From the NCBI RefSeq assembly GCF_028279465.1, contig NZ_JANQNS010000015.1, forward strand, positions 744,001 to 808,000: DNA of 64,000 nt, written 5' to 3'. The position numbers were made by a program, and so were the translations under genes. This document shows positions 17,681 to 25,709 of the stretch, one piece after another. Each line of letters starts with the position of its first letter. The stretch's first letter is position 1. The notes below the pieces were generated by a model. That model ran no database searches. It was not told where the DNA came from and worked only from the letters and a program-made list of their open reading frames with translations. This DNA comes from Parasphingopyxis sp. (GTDB lineage: Bacteria; Pseudomonadota; Alphaproteobacteria; Sphingomonadales; Sphingomonadaceae).

Positions 17681-17695
17681 TGTGAAACCATACAC

Positions 17696-17783
17696 TCCGC
17701 TTGGGCTGAGCCTGTCGAAGCCCTGCCCTTCTCTCCGTTGCCAAAAGTAAAAACGACCCTTCGACAAGCTCAGGGTAAGCGGA
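17696..17783. repeat. palindromic intergenic repeat, family B
   Basis: Inverted arms TCCGCTTGGGCTGAGCCTGT... (from 17696) and the complementary ...TTCGACAAGCTCAGGGTAAG CGGA ending at 17783, with an AT-richer centre. It occupies the gap between the converging cytochrome and phosphoesterase genes. A second copy is at 60941-61034 within the T2SS operon. It may act as a bidirectional 3'-end structure here. Confidence 0.85.
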
Positions 17784-17810
17784 AAGTTGACTAAGCTTCG
17801 TTCGGGATCG

Positions 17811-18674
17811 CTACCCCCGGTCGCTCGCATGCTCGTCGAGCAGATAGCGGACCAGCGGCTGCATCGTCTCGTCATAGCGGGCGAGTTGCACATGATCGTC
17901 GGTGTTGCTCAGATGCGAAACCAGGCAGCGCCCGTTCCAGAAATGCAGCGCGAAGGCCGGTGGGTCGGCGACGATCATCGCGCGATTGTCGGGCTTGCCG
18001 GGATCGATCGGCCGCAGGTCCAGCGCCACTTGCGGCGCGGTCGACGGCGTAACGATCAGCGGATGCCCTGCCCAGCCTGTCGAGATGGGGCGGTGTATAT
18101 GGCCGGCGATCATACCGACAATATTGGTCGCGGGTTCGAGCGTTTCGCGCAAGCGGGCGATCCACTCGGCTTCGGGTTCGCTCGTCATCCAGGGTATGCC
18201 GGTTTCGATCGGTGGATGATGCAGCACGATCATGACCGGCTTGTCCGGTTCCTCGGCCAGCCTTTCGCTAAGCCAGGCGGCGCGCCGTTCGCAAAAGGCC
18301 CCGCCATGGCGGCCCGGTTCGAGCGTATCGAGCACGATGATACGGACCGGCCAGCGATCCTCATCGATCACATATTGGACGAAGCCGTCGGCCTTGGGCA
18401 CTTCGGGGAAGAGTTTCGCAAAACCGTCGCGATCGTCATGATTGCCCATGCACGGCCAGACCGGAAAGGGGCAGCGGCCAAAGGCAGATTTCAGGCGGCG
18501 ATAGCTGTCTGTATCGCCCTTGTCGGTCAGATCGCCGGTCGCGAGCAGAAGGTCGGGCTGCGGCTCCATCTTGCAAAGGCGCTCGAGCACCTGATCGAGC
18601 CGTCGCCGGTTGAATTCGGCCGGGTCGTCGGGGTCGAAACCAAGATGGATATCGGTAATCTGCGCAATCAGCAT
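17811..18674 (-). CDS. calcineurin-like metallophosphoesterase, class III cyclic-nucleotide phosphodiesterase-like
   Basis: 287 residues from the ATG at 18674 (MLIAQITDIHLG); an in-frame TTG at 18704 with a GGGGGAA tract upstream is an alternative start. All five metallophosphoesterase blocks are present: DIH near the N-terminus, ATGDLTD, MGNHDD, VLHHPP and AGHIHRP, giving the usual dinuclear metal site. The GNHD plus GHxH pattern and length match the CpdA-type 3',5'-cNMP phosphodiesterases. It is the last gene of the operon whose first gene encodes a protein with two cyclic-nucleotide-binding domains, so a cAMP/cGMP-lowering role is attractive but not proven; other phosphoester substrates are possible. 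Cytoplasmic, no signal peptide. Confidence 0.82.
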   Translation of the reverse strand: MLIAQITDIHLGFDPDDPAEFNRRRLDQVLERLCKMEPQPDLLLATGDLTDKGDTDSYRRLKSAFGRCPFPVWPCMGNHDDRDGFAKLFPEVPKADGFVQYVIDEDRWPVRIIVLDTLEPGRHGGAFCERRAAWLSERLAEEPDKPVMIVLHHPPIETGIPWMTSEPEAEWIARLRETLEPATNIVGMIAGHIHRPISTGWAGHPLIVTPSTAPQVALDLRPIDPGKPDNRAMIVADPPAFALHFWNGRCLVSHLSNTDDHVQLARYDETMQPLVRYLLDEHASDRG

Positions 18675-18732
18675 GAAGTTGGGCAACCCGTTTCTACCAT
18701 GCAATATTCCCCCTTTTTCGGCCCGGTCCGGC

Positions 18733-20568
18733 TCAACGATCCCCGCGCGGATTGATCGTCAAACTCCCATAATCGCGGACGCTGCGCGGCCGCTGTCCAC
18801 GATTGTTACGCGCACGGACGAGATATGGTGCCGCATCGTCCGCATGATAGCTGTGACACATAGCACAGGTCGAGACGATTTCGTCCCCGCTCGCCGTGCC
18901 CCCCGCATGGCATTCGCGGCATGTCGCGATTCCGGGCAGCAGCACATCGCTCGCTTCCTCGGATGTATCGGCTTCATGGCAGGTGCTGCAGTCCTCCGTC
19001 TCATGCGCGCCATGATCGAACCATCCGCTATGCATGTAGCGCGCTATCTGGCGCACCGGCATGATATCAAAGGATAGCGATGCGCGGATCGGCGGCCGCT
19101 CGACCTCATGGCAATCGAAACAGGCGCCGTCGCGCGAGAAGACCGCGCGGATCGCATCATCGGCCCGGGCAAAGCGGGTGCGCGCGGCGAACTGATACCG
19201 CCCCACCGTCCGCGCCCGGCTGTCCTCGCCCGGACGCCGCCGTTCCATACCGGACAGGTCGATGGGCCGACGCGGCGCCGTATTGCGGTAGAAAGCGCGG
19301 ATATCGGCGATCACCATTTCCGGTTCGCCATGGCGCAATGTGCGGATTGTGCCGCCGATCAGATCGAAGGCGAGGCTGTGACACATCTGGCAATTGGCTT
19401 CCATACTGATCGGCTCGAAGCGTGTGCGATCCGGCGTCGGCACATGGCAGTCCGCGCAAGCGAGCGCCTCGCCGAAGCCATAATCCGCGCTCAGCCGCTG
19501 GGCCATCCGCGCCACGCCATTGGTTTCGGACAGATGCAGCTCGTGCGGAAATTTGAGGCCCGTATTCTCTTCCGGATTATCCTCGATGCTGACGCGGCGA
19601 TAGCGCGCCATGCCGGTGTCATCGGCCGGCCGCGTCATGATGCGCGGCCGGAACTCCGGATGATCGTCGCCGAAATCATGGGCGTTGAAAATCTCGGTCT
19701 CGGTCAGCCGCGTATCGAGATCGGTATGGCAATCCGCGCAGAATTGCTGCGGCGCGGCCGCCATTTCGCCAGCCCCTTCATGTTCCAGATGGCAGGAGGC
19801 GCAACTTCTTTCGGGCCGGTTGAAGGTCGTCGCGACGGCCCGGAGAAACGCGCGGCCCGCGCCGAGTTCGGGCTCGGATTGCGCCATTATGTCCGCATCC
19901 GCATGGTCCGGAATATCCGTATGGCATTCGAGGCATGCGCTATCGCGAACCGAGACGAACGCCTCGACATGGCAGGCCTGGCAATCATTCGCGAGATTGG
20001 CATGCGCATCGGACATCGATCCGCTGATCCACAGCGTATCGCCATGGAAAATATCCGCGCGCTCTTCGACGCCCTTGTTCGAAACATAGGAATAGATTGG
20101 CCAGGCGAGGCAGGAAATGAGAATCAGCGCGACAAACGCCCAGGCGCTGACCCGTTTGCCGGGCACTGTACGGCCCAATGAGAAGAGGCGGCGCGTGCTG
20201 ACCGGCTCCGGGCCTTCCTCGCGGTCCACGGTGATGACGATCCGGCCCTCTTCCTCGCCGGCGCCCATCGCGACGTCGAGCCGGTGCGGGCCGATCCGGA
20301 TCGATCCGCCGCGCATGGCGTTGATATCGGCGCGCGCCGTCGACCGGCCGTTGACGACGAGTGGTAGGTTCTTCTCGCCCGAAACGGAGAGCAGATTGCG
20401 GCCGAGATCGCGGATCGTCGCATGGTGCAGCGTGACGCCGAGATCGGTGAGGACGATATCGCTGTCGGCGCTGCGGCCGATCTTCAGCTCGCTCTTGTCG
20501 ACCGCGCTGGACCGGACGATCTCCCGGCCTCCCGAGGTGCGCGAACGATATCTGACGACAAAGCTCAT
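18733..20568 (-). CDS. FHA domain - transmembrane helix - decahaem c-type cytochrome
   Basis: 611 residues from the ATG at 20568 (MSFVVRYRSR), seven bases after the upstream stop and with GTAGGGG as Shine-Dalgarno. Order of parts: an FHA domain at about 28-100 (GRSADSDIVL, VTLHHATI, VVNG), a basic linker, one membrane helix at about 141-161 (AWAFVALILISCLAWPIYS), then a periplasmic region with ten CxxCH sites from CQACH (196-200) to CAMCH (568-572): CLECH, CASCH, CADCH twice, CQMCH, CFDCH, CSTCH and CRECH lie between. The topology puts the phosphopeptide-type FHA domain in the cytoplasm and the haems outside. FHA domains usually bind phosphothreonine, so this could couple electron transfer to a kinase or partner protein. 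With the adjacent cytochrome b it may serve as the quinol- or b-haem-linked inner-membrane exit point. The fusion is unusual. Confidence 0.85.
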   Translation of the reverse strand: MSFVVRYRSRTSGGREIVRSSAVDKSELKIGRSADSDIVLTDLGVTLHHATIRDLGRNLLSVSGEKNLPLVVNGRSTARADINAMRGGSIRIGPHRLDVAMGAGEEEGRIVITVDREEGPEPVSTRRLFSLGRTVPGKRVSAWAFVALILISCLAWPIYSYVSNKGVEERADIFHGDTLWISGSMSDAHANLANDCQACHVEAFVSVRDSACLECHTDIPDHADADIMAQSEPELGAGRAFLRAVATTFNRPERSCASCHLEHEGAGEMAAAPQQFCADCHTDLDTRLTETEIFNAHDFGDDHPEFRPRIMTRPADDTGMARYRRVSIEDNPEENTGLKFPHELHLSETNGVARMAQRLSADYGFGEALACADCHVPTPDRTRFEPISMEANCQMCHSLAFDLIGGTIRTLRHGEPEMVIADIRAFYRNTAPRRPIDLSGMERRRPGEDSRARTVGRYQFAARTRFARADDAIRAVFSRDGACFDCHEVERPPIRASLSFDIMPVRQIARYMHSGWFDHGAHETEDCSTCHEADTSEEASDVLLPGIATCRECHAGGTASGDEIVSTCAMCHSYHADDAAPYLVRARNNRGQRPRSVRDYGSLTINPRGDR

Positions 20569-20575
20569 CGCGCCC

Positions 20576-21472
20576 CTACCAGTAGAAGAATACGCTGATG
20601 ATATGCGCGGAGAGCGCGGCGAGCAGCGCAAAAGTCACCGGCACATGGATGTAGAGCCAGATCTGCAGCAGCGCCTTGATTCTCAGATGCTGCCGGATGC
20701 GCGACAGGGCGGCCTGTTTGCGGGCCAGCAGCGCCTCGAGACGGTCATATAATTTGTCTTCCGGATCGTCGACAGGCTGCGGCCGCGCCCGGAACTCGGC
20801 CAATGCGCGGGCCGTCGCGCCGCCCCGATAGCGGCGGCCGAGCCGTTGCCGAATGCCCCCGTCGAAAGCGGTTTCATCGAGCGCCGCCTGCACGGTCGCA
20901 GCCGGGCCGGCATCGAGCGGCTGCGCGGCGTCGAAAAGCTGGCGATCGATATCCATTAGCGTTTCGAGCATCTGGACTTCGGTGGTCTCGTCGCGATTGT
21001 CGCTCAGCCGCCGTGGCAACAGGCCATAGGCCGTGATCCCGAATATACCGGTGACGATCACGATCATCATCAATACCCAGGCCAGCGTGTGCACGTTCCA
21101 TCCGAGCTGGAATCCCGTGTGCAGCGTGCCGATCACCATCAGCGACAGGCCGAGATAGACATGGGCCGATGTCCAGGCCTTGAGCGACCAGCGCCCCGGC
21201 GTCATCGCGCGCTTGCGTACGCCCAGCATCGTCAGCCAGAGGATCAGCAGAACACCGACCGTGCCCAGCGTATAGCCGAGCCAGCTCCCGCCATTGTGGC
21301 GCGGTTCGACATCGATCAGCAGATAGGCGGCGATCAGCGTGATCGAGATGCCGAGCGCCATCTTGCCCCAATAGCCGCCGCGATAGCCGAGAAAGCCTTC
21401 ATGTTTTGTCGGCAGGGACCGGCGACCGACGCCGGTGTCGCTCGCTCCGAGATCGGCCCCGCGCGACGCCAT
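20576..21472 (-). CDS. membrane cytochrome b-like protein
   Basis: 298 residues if started at the ATG 21472 (MASRGADLG), two bases after the stop of the oxidoreductase; upstream residues in the same frame only shadow that gene. Five hydrophobic helices are visible: ALGISITLIAAYLLI, YTLGTVGVLLILWLTMLG, HVYLGLSLMVIGTLHTGF, TLAWVLMMIVIVTGIFGITA and, after a ~110-residue soluble loop, WLYIHVPVTFALLAALSAHI. Candidate b-haem ligands are the histidines in SAHVYLG, TLHTGF, NVHTL, YIHVPV and SAHIIS, spaced as in di-haem cytochrome b561/ferric-reductase-like proteins. Probably receives electrons from the iron-sulfur subunit encoded upstream and passes them to the decahaem protein encoded downstream. 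Exact family not recognised; haem binding is inferred from histidines. Confidence 0.7.
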   Translation of the reverse strand: MASRGADLGASDTGVGRRSLPTKHEGFLGYRGGYWGKMALGISITLIAAYLLIDVEPRHNGGSWLGYTLGTVGVLLILWLTMLGVRKRAMTPGRWSLKAWTSAHVYLGLSLMVIGTLHTGFQLGWNVHTLAWVLMMIVIVTGIFGITAYGLLPRRLSDNRDETTEVQMLETLMDIDRQLFDAAQPLDAGPAATVQAALDETAFDGGIRQRLGRRYRGGATARALAEFRARPQPVDDPEDKLYDRLEALLARKQAALSRIRQHLRIKALLQIWLYIHVPVTFALLAALSAHIISVFFYW

Positions 21473-21474
21473 GC

Positions 21475-23919
21475 TCAGATCTGCTCCGTTTCGAGCCGGG
21501 ATACCGACAGAAATTCTTCCGGCGCGACGCGGATCGCCGCGCCCGTCGGGCAGGCTCGGACACACGCCGCCCCACCCTCGATCCCGGCGCACATATCGCA
21601 TTTGATCGCGACCTTGGGCGTGTCTTCTGAGACCCTATCGTCGATCCAGTCGCGGTCGGGTTCGCCCGGGCCGGGGCCCGTGCCAAAGAACAGCCAGCTC
21701 AACAGCGACGGTTTGGGCGGCGGGACCTTCTCCATCCGGATCACGTCATAGGGGCAGTTGCGCGGGCAATTCCCGCAACCGATACAGGTGTCGTCGATAT
21801 AGACCTCGCCATCGTCCCCGCGATGGATCGCATTGGGCGGGCAATCGGCCATGCAATGCGGATGTTCGCAATGACGGCAACTGGTCGGCACATGGATATG
21901 CGCATAGGTGCGCCCCGCCTCGCGATTGAGCCGCGAAAGCCCGTCATGGCTGTCCGCGCAAGCCTTTTCGCAATTGTCGCAGCCGATGCAGAGATTCTCG
22001 TCGATCAGCAGTACGTCCGTGGCTTCGCCGATCCCGTTCTCGACGAGGAAGGAAGCGACCGAGCTATACATGTCGACGACGGTCGAGAAACTGTCCTTCT
22101 TCGCCTCGACGAAATTGTTGATATTCTCGCGCTCTTCCATCTCGCGGCGCGCATTGGCGAGAAGTTCGGGCTTGCTGTGCAGCAGCTCGCGAAAGGCGCG
22201 TCCATCGATGCGGATGACCTCGGATTTGATCGCCGCGCGGACCGTCGCCGTGCGCAGTGCTTCGTCGAGCAGCGCCATCTCTCCGACATAGGAACCGGCC
22301 GGTAGATAGGAGAGGAAGACCGGTTTGCGCCCGATCGATTTTTCGACGACCATCGAGCCCGAACGGATGACGAAGATGTCAAGGCCGTCATCGCCTTCCT
22401 CGATAATCGCCTCACCCGCCTTGACCTGCATGATCTCGGCGGTCCGCATGACATCGACCAGATCTTCCGATTTGAGGCCGGACCCGAACATCTGCAGTAA
22501 CTGCCGTTCGGTCGAAATATAGGTGATCGCCCGCTTGGCCGCCGGCACGGTCGCCATGAGCTTCAGGATCGCCATGCGCGGAATTTCGACGGCGATTACA
22601 TCCTCGCCCGCCCGGATCGTCGCGCCGCGCCGCCGGCCCGAGACGAGCCCGACCTCGCCAAAGATGCTGCCCTGTTCAATCTCCTGCGTCAGCGATCTGT
22701 CGGCGTCGCTGAGCTCGACCAACACATGGCCCTCGGCAATCCCGAAGATCGAGGAGCCCGGCTCGCTCTTTTCGAAGATCGTCGCGCCGCGGCGGTAATG
22801 ATGAACCTCGGAATCGAGCATGAATTCCCGCATCTGCAGCGGCGAAAGATCGCGGAGGATGGACACGCGTTCGCGCAGGAAATCGAGCCAGTGATCGACC
22901 GTTCTGCTACCCGGCAGTCCTTTGAACTTGGCCTCGAGCAGCGGTTCGTCCGCCGGTTTCAGATCGGTATTGCCGTTGATGAACTCGACGACGTCATAGC
23001 CCTGGTTCATGCAATGCTTGATCAGCGGATAGCCGGCGAGCGCGCCGATCACGAAAATGCCCTTCTTCGTGGATTCGAACGCTGGCGAGAGCTTCGGAAA
23101 GGCCTCGCGATCCTCGCTCGCAAATTCGACGCCGCACGCCTCCACAAACTTGCGCGGCGGGGCCGAGCCGACCCGCGCGATCACCCGATCGCACCGGATT
23201 TTCGTCTGCCCGTCGCGCGTATCGAGCAGAATTTCGCCCGCGCGGAGCTCTGCCGGCGAGGTTTCCGTCATGATCGTAATGCGCCCCTGCTCCGCGGCCT
23301 GGGTGAGGAGTTTCACGTTGGCATCCTTGGCGCGCGCGAACTCGGCCGAGCGGTTGAGGATCGTCACCACATTGCCCTGTTCGGCATCGGCGGCGAGGCC
23401 GAGTGCATTCTCGATCCCCGCATCGCCCGATCCGATGACAGTGATATGCTCGTCGACATATTCGCCGGGATCGTCGAGCTGATACTGGACATGCGGCAAG
23501 TCCCCGCCCGGAACCCGCAATATGTTGGGATTGCCCTGCGTACCGATCGCCAGCACGACATTTTCCGCCTGGATCGTTTCACCATCGGCCAGCAGGATCC
23601 GGAAATTGCCGGCCTCCCCCTCGATCGCCGTGACGTCCGCGTTCAGGCGCACATTCACACCCTGCGCCGCCGCCTGCTCGTCCCAGGTACCGAGCACCTC
23701 CTCGCGCTTGCCGGCGTCGAAATCCATGTCCGAGCGCAGCACGAGCTGGCTCGGCGTCGCCATCACATGCTTGCCCTTCTGATATTTGTAGATGGTGTCC
23801 GAGAGGTGATCGGTTTTTTCGAGCAGAATATGCGGGATATCGAGTTGGGCGGCGCGCCCGGCGGCGCTCAGTCCGGCTGGTCCCGAGCCTATGATCGCGA
23901 TCCGATAGGCGTCCGCCAC
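21475..23919 (-). CDS. fused FAD/NAD(P) oxidoreductase - two cyclic-nucleotide-binding domains - four-cluster ferredoxin
   Basis: 814 residues from a GTG at 23919 with GGGAGG five bases upstream. Residues 1 to about 320 form a thioredoxin-reductase-like flavoprotein with GSGPAGLSAAG (11-21), a second nucleotide site VIGSGDAGIENALG near 160-175 and FVIGALAGYP near 290; no CxxC active site is seen. Two cyclic-nucleotide-binding domains follow (about 345-460 and 485-600; GSIFGEVGLVSGRRRGATI and GSYVGEMALLDEALRTATV are the phosphate-binding cassettes, the second with the usual Arg). The C-terminus has four [4Fe-4S] motifs: 644-654, 681-693, 712-722 and 774-789, of the NrfC/DmsB type. It would oxidise NAD(P)H in the cytoplasm under cNMP control and feed the cytochrome b encoded next. 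First gene of the minus-strand operon. Confidence 0.85.
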   Translation of the reverse strand: MADAYRIAIIGSGPAGLSAAGRAAQLDIPHILLEKTDHLSDTIYKYQKGKHVMATPSQLVLRSDMDFDAGKREEVLGTWDEQAAAQGVNVRLNADVTAIEGEAGNFRILLADGETIQAENVVLAIGTQGNPNILRVPGGDLPHVQYQLDDPGEYVDEHITVIGSGDAGIENALGLAADAEQGNVVTILNRSAEFARAKDANVKLLTQAAEQGRITIMTETSPAELRAGEILLDTRDGQTKIRCDRVIARVGSAPPRKFVEACGVEFASEDREAFPKLSPAFESTKKGIFVIGALAGYPLIKHCMNQGYDVVEFINGNTDLKPADEPLLEAKFKGLPGSRTVDHWLDFLRERVSILRDLSPLQMREFMLDSEVHHYRRGATIFEKSEPGSSIFGIAEGHVLVELSDADRSLTQEIEQGSIFGEVGLVSGRRRGATIRAGEDVIAVEIPRMAILKLMATVPAAKRAITYISTERQLLQMFGSGLKSEDLVDVMRTAEIMQVKAGEAIIEEGDDGLDIFVIRSGSMVVEKSIGRKPVFLSYLPAGSYVGEMALLDEALRTATVRAAIKSEVIRIDGRAFRELLHSKPELLANARREMEERENINNFVEAKKDSFSTVVDMYSSVASFLVENGIGEATDVLLIDENLCIGCDNCEKACADSHDGLSRLNREAGRTYAHIHVPTSCRHCEHPHCMADCPPNAIHRGDDGEVYIDDTCIGCGNCPRNCPYDVIRMEKVPPPKPSLLSWLFFGTGPGPGEPDRDWIDDRVSEDTPKVAIKCDMCAGIEGGAACVRACPTGAAIRVAPEEFLSVSRLETEQI

Positions 23920-24063
23920 TTAGCCTCCCTGCCCTCCGGCCAGTCTGCCAGGCAGCGAGGCTTGCCCTGCGTCCGCCTGTTCGTCTGTGCGCCCGATCAC
24001 CACTCTATCATCTTTCGGGGGACAAGCTAGATAGTAGGGGCAAATTTATGGAAGGCGTAAACA

Positions 24064-25035
24064 ATGGCTGAATCGCAGAAAACAGGCGATGAAACGGCGG
24101 GCAACGCGGCCCGCTACGCGCTGATCGCGGCAGCGGCGATCGCGACATTTTCGATCGGCTATGCAATCGCGCGCGGCGATGAACAGGGCGCGGCGGAATC
24201 CGGCGCGCCGCAGGGCACGGTGCAGGCGGAATCGATGGGCGACAGCGAGCTGGCCCAGGCGATCCCCGACCTCGAGGCGCGCGTCGAACAGCGGCCGGAC
24301 GACGAACAGGGCTGGGCGCTGCTCGGCCTCTCCTATTTCCAGGCCGGCCGCTATGCCGATGCCGCGCAAGCCTATGGTCGCGCCAGCGAGCTGAACCCGA
24401 CACTCGCCCGCTATCATTCGGCACGCGGCGAAGCGCTGGCTTTGGCCGCCGAGACCGGCTTTCCGACCGATGCGCGAGCGGCCTTCGCCCGGGCGCTCGA
24501 ACTTGATCCCGCCGATCCGCGGGCCCGCTATTTCGAAGGCGTACGCAAGGATATCGATGGCGATCATGCGGGCGCGATCGACGACTGGATCGCGCTTTTG
24601 CGCGATACGCCGACCGATGCGCCCTGGGAAGCCGATCTCAGGCGGCTGATCGCGCAGGTATCGGACGAACACGGCATCGATGTCAGCGGCCGCGTCCCGC
24701 CGCCCGGTACAGTCGCGCAAAGCAATGTGCCCGAAGCGGCCACGCGCGCTATTCCCGGGCCGAGCGACGCGGAAATGCGCGCCGCGAGCCAGCTTCCGCA
24801 GGGCCAGCAGGACATGATGATCGAGGATATGGTCGAAGGCCTCGATCAGCGGCTTTCGCGCAATCCCAACGACGCCAATGGCTGGATCATGCTGATGCGC
24901 TCGCGCATGCAATTGGGACAGACGGCGCAAGCCGGGCAGGCTTGGCGCCGCGCGCGCGAAGCGTTTGCGGGCAATTCGGCGCAGCTTGAACGGATCAACG
25001 CCTCGGCACGGGCGCTTAGAGTGCCCGGCGCCTAG
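24064..25035 (+). CDS. CcmI/CycH-like TPR protein for cytochrome c maturation
   Basis: 323 residues with GGAAGGCG seven bases before the ATG. One N-terminal membrane helix (about 18-36, ALIAAAAIATFSIGYAIA), then two TPR blocks: about 75-165 (EQGWALLGLSYFQAGRYADA, RAAFARALELDPADPRA) and about 265-315 (NGWIMLMRSRMQLGQTAQAG). This matches the C-terminal TPR part of CcmI/CycH, which holds apocytochromes for haem ligation. In most bacteria such genes sit in a ccm operon; here it stands alone beside a locus needing at least 25 haem attachments. It is divergent from the oxidoreductase gene with 144 bases between. Its stop overlaps that of the converging tetR gene by four bases. Confidence 0.72.
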   Translation: MAESQKTGDETAGNAARYALIAAAAIATFSIGYAIARGDEQGAAESGAPQGTVQAESMGDSELAQAIPDLEARVEQRPDDEQGWALLGLSYFQAGRYADAAQAYGRASELNPTLARYHSARGEALALAAETGFPTDARAAFARALELDPADPRARYFEGVRKDIDGDHAGAIDDWIALLRDTPTDAPWEADLRRLIAQVSDEHGIDVSGRVPPPGTVAQSNVPEAATRAIPGPSDAEMRAASQLPQGQQDMMIEDMVEGLDQRLSRNPNDANGWIMLMRSRMQLGQTAQAGQAWRRAREAFAGNSAQLERINASARALRVPGA

Positions 25036-25637
25036 CTCTTAACGTCCCAATTTCCGAACTTGTCGACCACAGCGTCGATCAGCGCGGCCTCGTTCGGCAC
25101 TCTGCCAGCGAGCACAAGCTGCGCTAGACCATGGACGAGCGCCAGTGACTGGATCGTCGCGACTTCGCGGTCCCGGTCGCTCGCATCCGGCGGCAGCAGT
25201 GCCGCGATATTGTCCTTGAGCAACCGCCCGGCGCGATCGTCGCCGACGACCTCGCCTTCCGCGCATCTGCCGGACAGATGCATATAGCTCGTCATCAGCC
25301 GGAACAACGCCGGATGGGCGAGCGCGAAATGCACATAGGCCTGGCCGATGGCACGGAAACTCGCATCACGCTTCCGGTGCTGCGCTGCCGCCGCCTCCTG
25401 CGCATCGGCGAGCTTTTCGAACCCCGCATCGACGAGCGCCGCCATGAGCGCATCCTTGTCCGGGAAATGCCGGTAGACGGCCGTGGCGCTAACGCCGGTC
25501 TCGCGCGCCACTTCGCGCAGGCCGATTGCGCCCCCCGCCTTGGTTTCGAGCAGCTTGAGGCCCGTAGCGATCAGCGCGCTACGCAGGTCGCCATGATGAT
25601 AGGCTTGCTTCTTCGATCGGGTCGCCGTCTTTTCCAT
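25032..25637 (-). CDS. TetR-family transcriptional regulator
   Basis: 201 residues. The N-terminal helix-turn-helix is clear (LREVARETGVSATAVYRHFP, about 40-59), preceded by a basic arm (SKKQAYHHGDLRSALIATG). The C-terminal ligand domain (AIGQAYVHFALAHPALFRLM) is of the WHG/TetR_C_33 type. It is divergent from the carotenoid oxygenase gene, and its ATG touches a pair of palindromic sites at 25638-25675, so autoregulation and control of the oxygenase are likely. The effector is unknown; a carotenoid or apocarotenoid is a reasonable guess from the neighbour. Confidence 0.92.
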   Translation of the reverse strand: MEKTATRSKKQAYHHGDLRSALIATGLKLLETKAGGAIGLREVARETGVSATAVYRHFPDKDALMAALVDAGFEKLADAQEAAAAQHRKRDASFRAIGQAYVHFALAHPALFRLMTSYMHLSGRCAEGEVVGDDRAGRLLKDNIAALLPPDASDRDREVATIQSLALVHGLAQLVLAGRVPNEAALIDAVVDKFGNWDVKS

Positions 25638-25675
25638 GTTGACACTGTTACCATCGCTCAGTTAACACTGTCAAC
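25638..25675. promoter_or_regulatory. paired TetR-type operator and overlapping divergent -35 elements
   Basis: Two 15-base pseudo-palindromes, GTTGACACTGTTACC (25638-25652) and GTTAACACTGTCAAC (25661-25675), start 23 bases apart and are near mirror images of each other (13 of 14 outer bases match). Each strand offers a TTGACA -35 at the outer edge (25639-25644 for the plus strand, 25669-25674 for the minus strand) with a 17-base spacer to a TAACA-type -10 in the other site. The minus-strand transcript would begin almost at the tetR ATG. Confidence 0.65.
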
Positions 25676-25709
25676 ATACCGATTCGCCCCTATCGAGGAA
25701 ATCCCAGCC

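Noticed and set aside
25278-25709. N-terminal extension of the carotenoid oxygenase frame
   Set aside because: These codons lie over tetR on the opposite strand and across the operator; the ATG at 25710 gives the normal family N-terminus.
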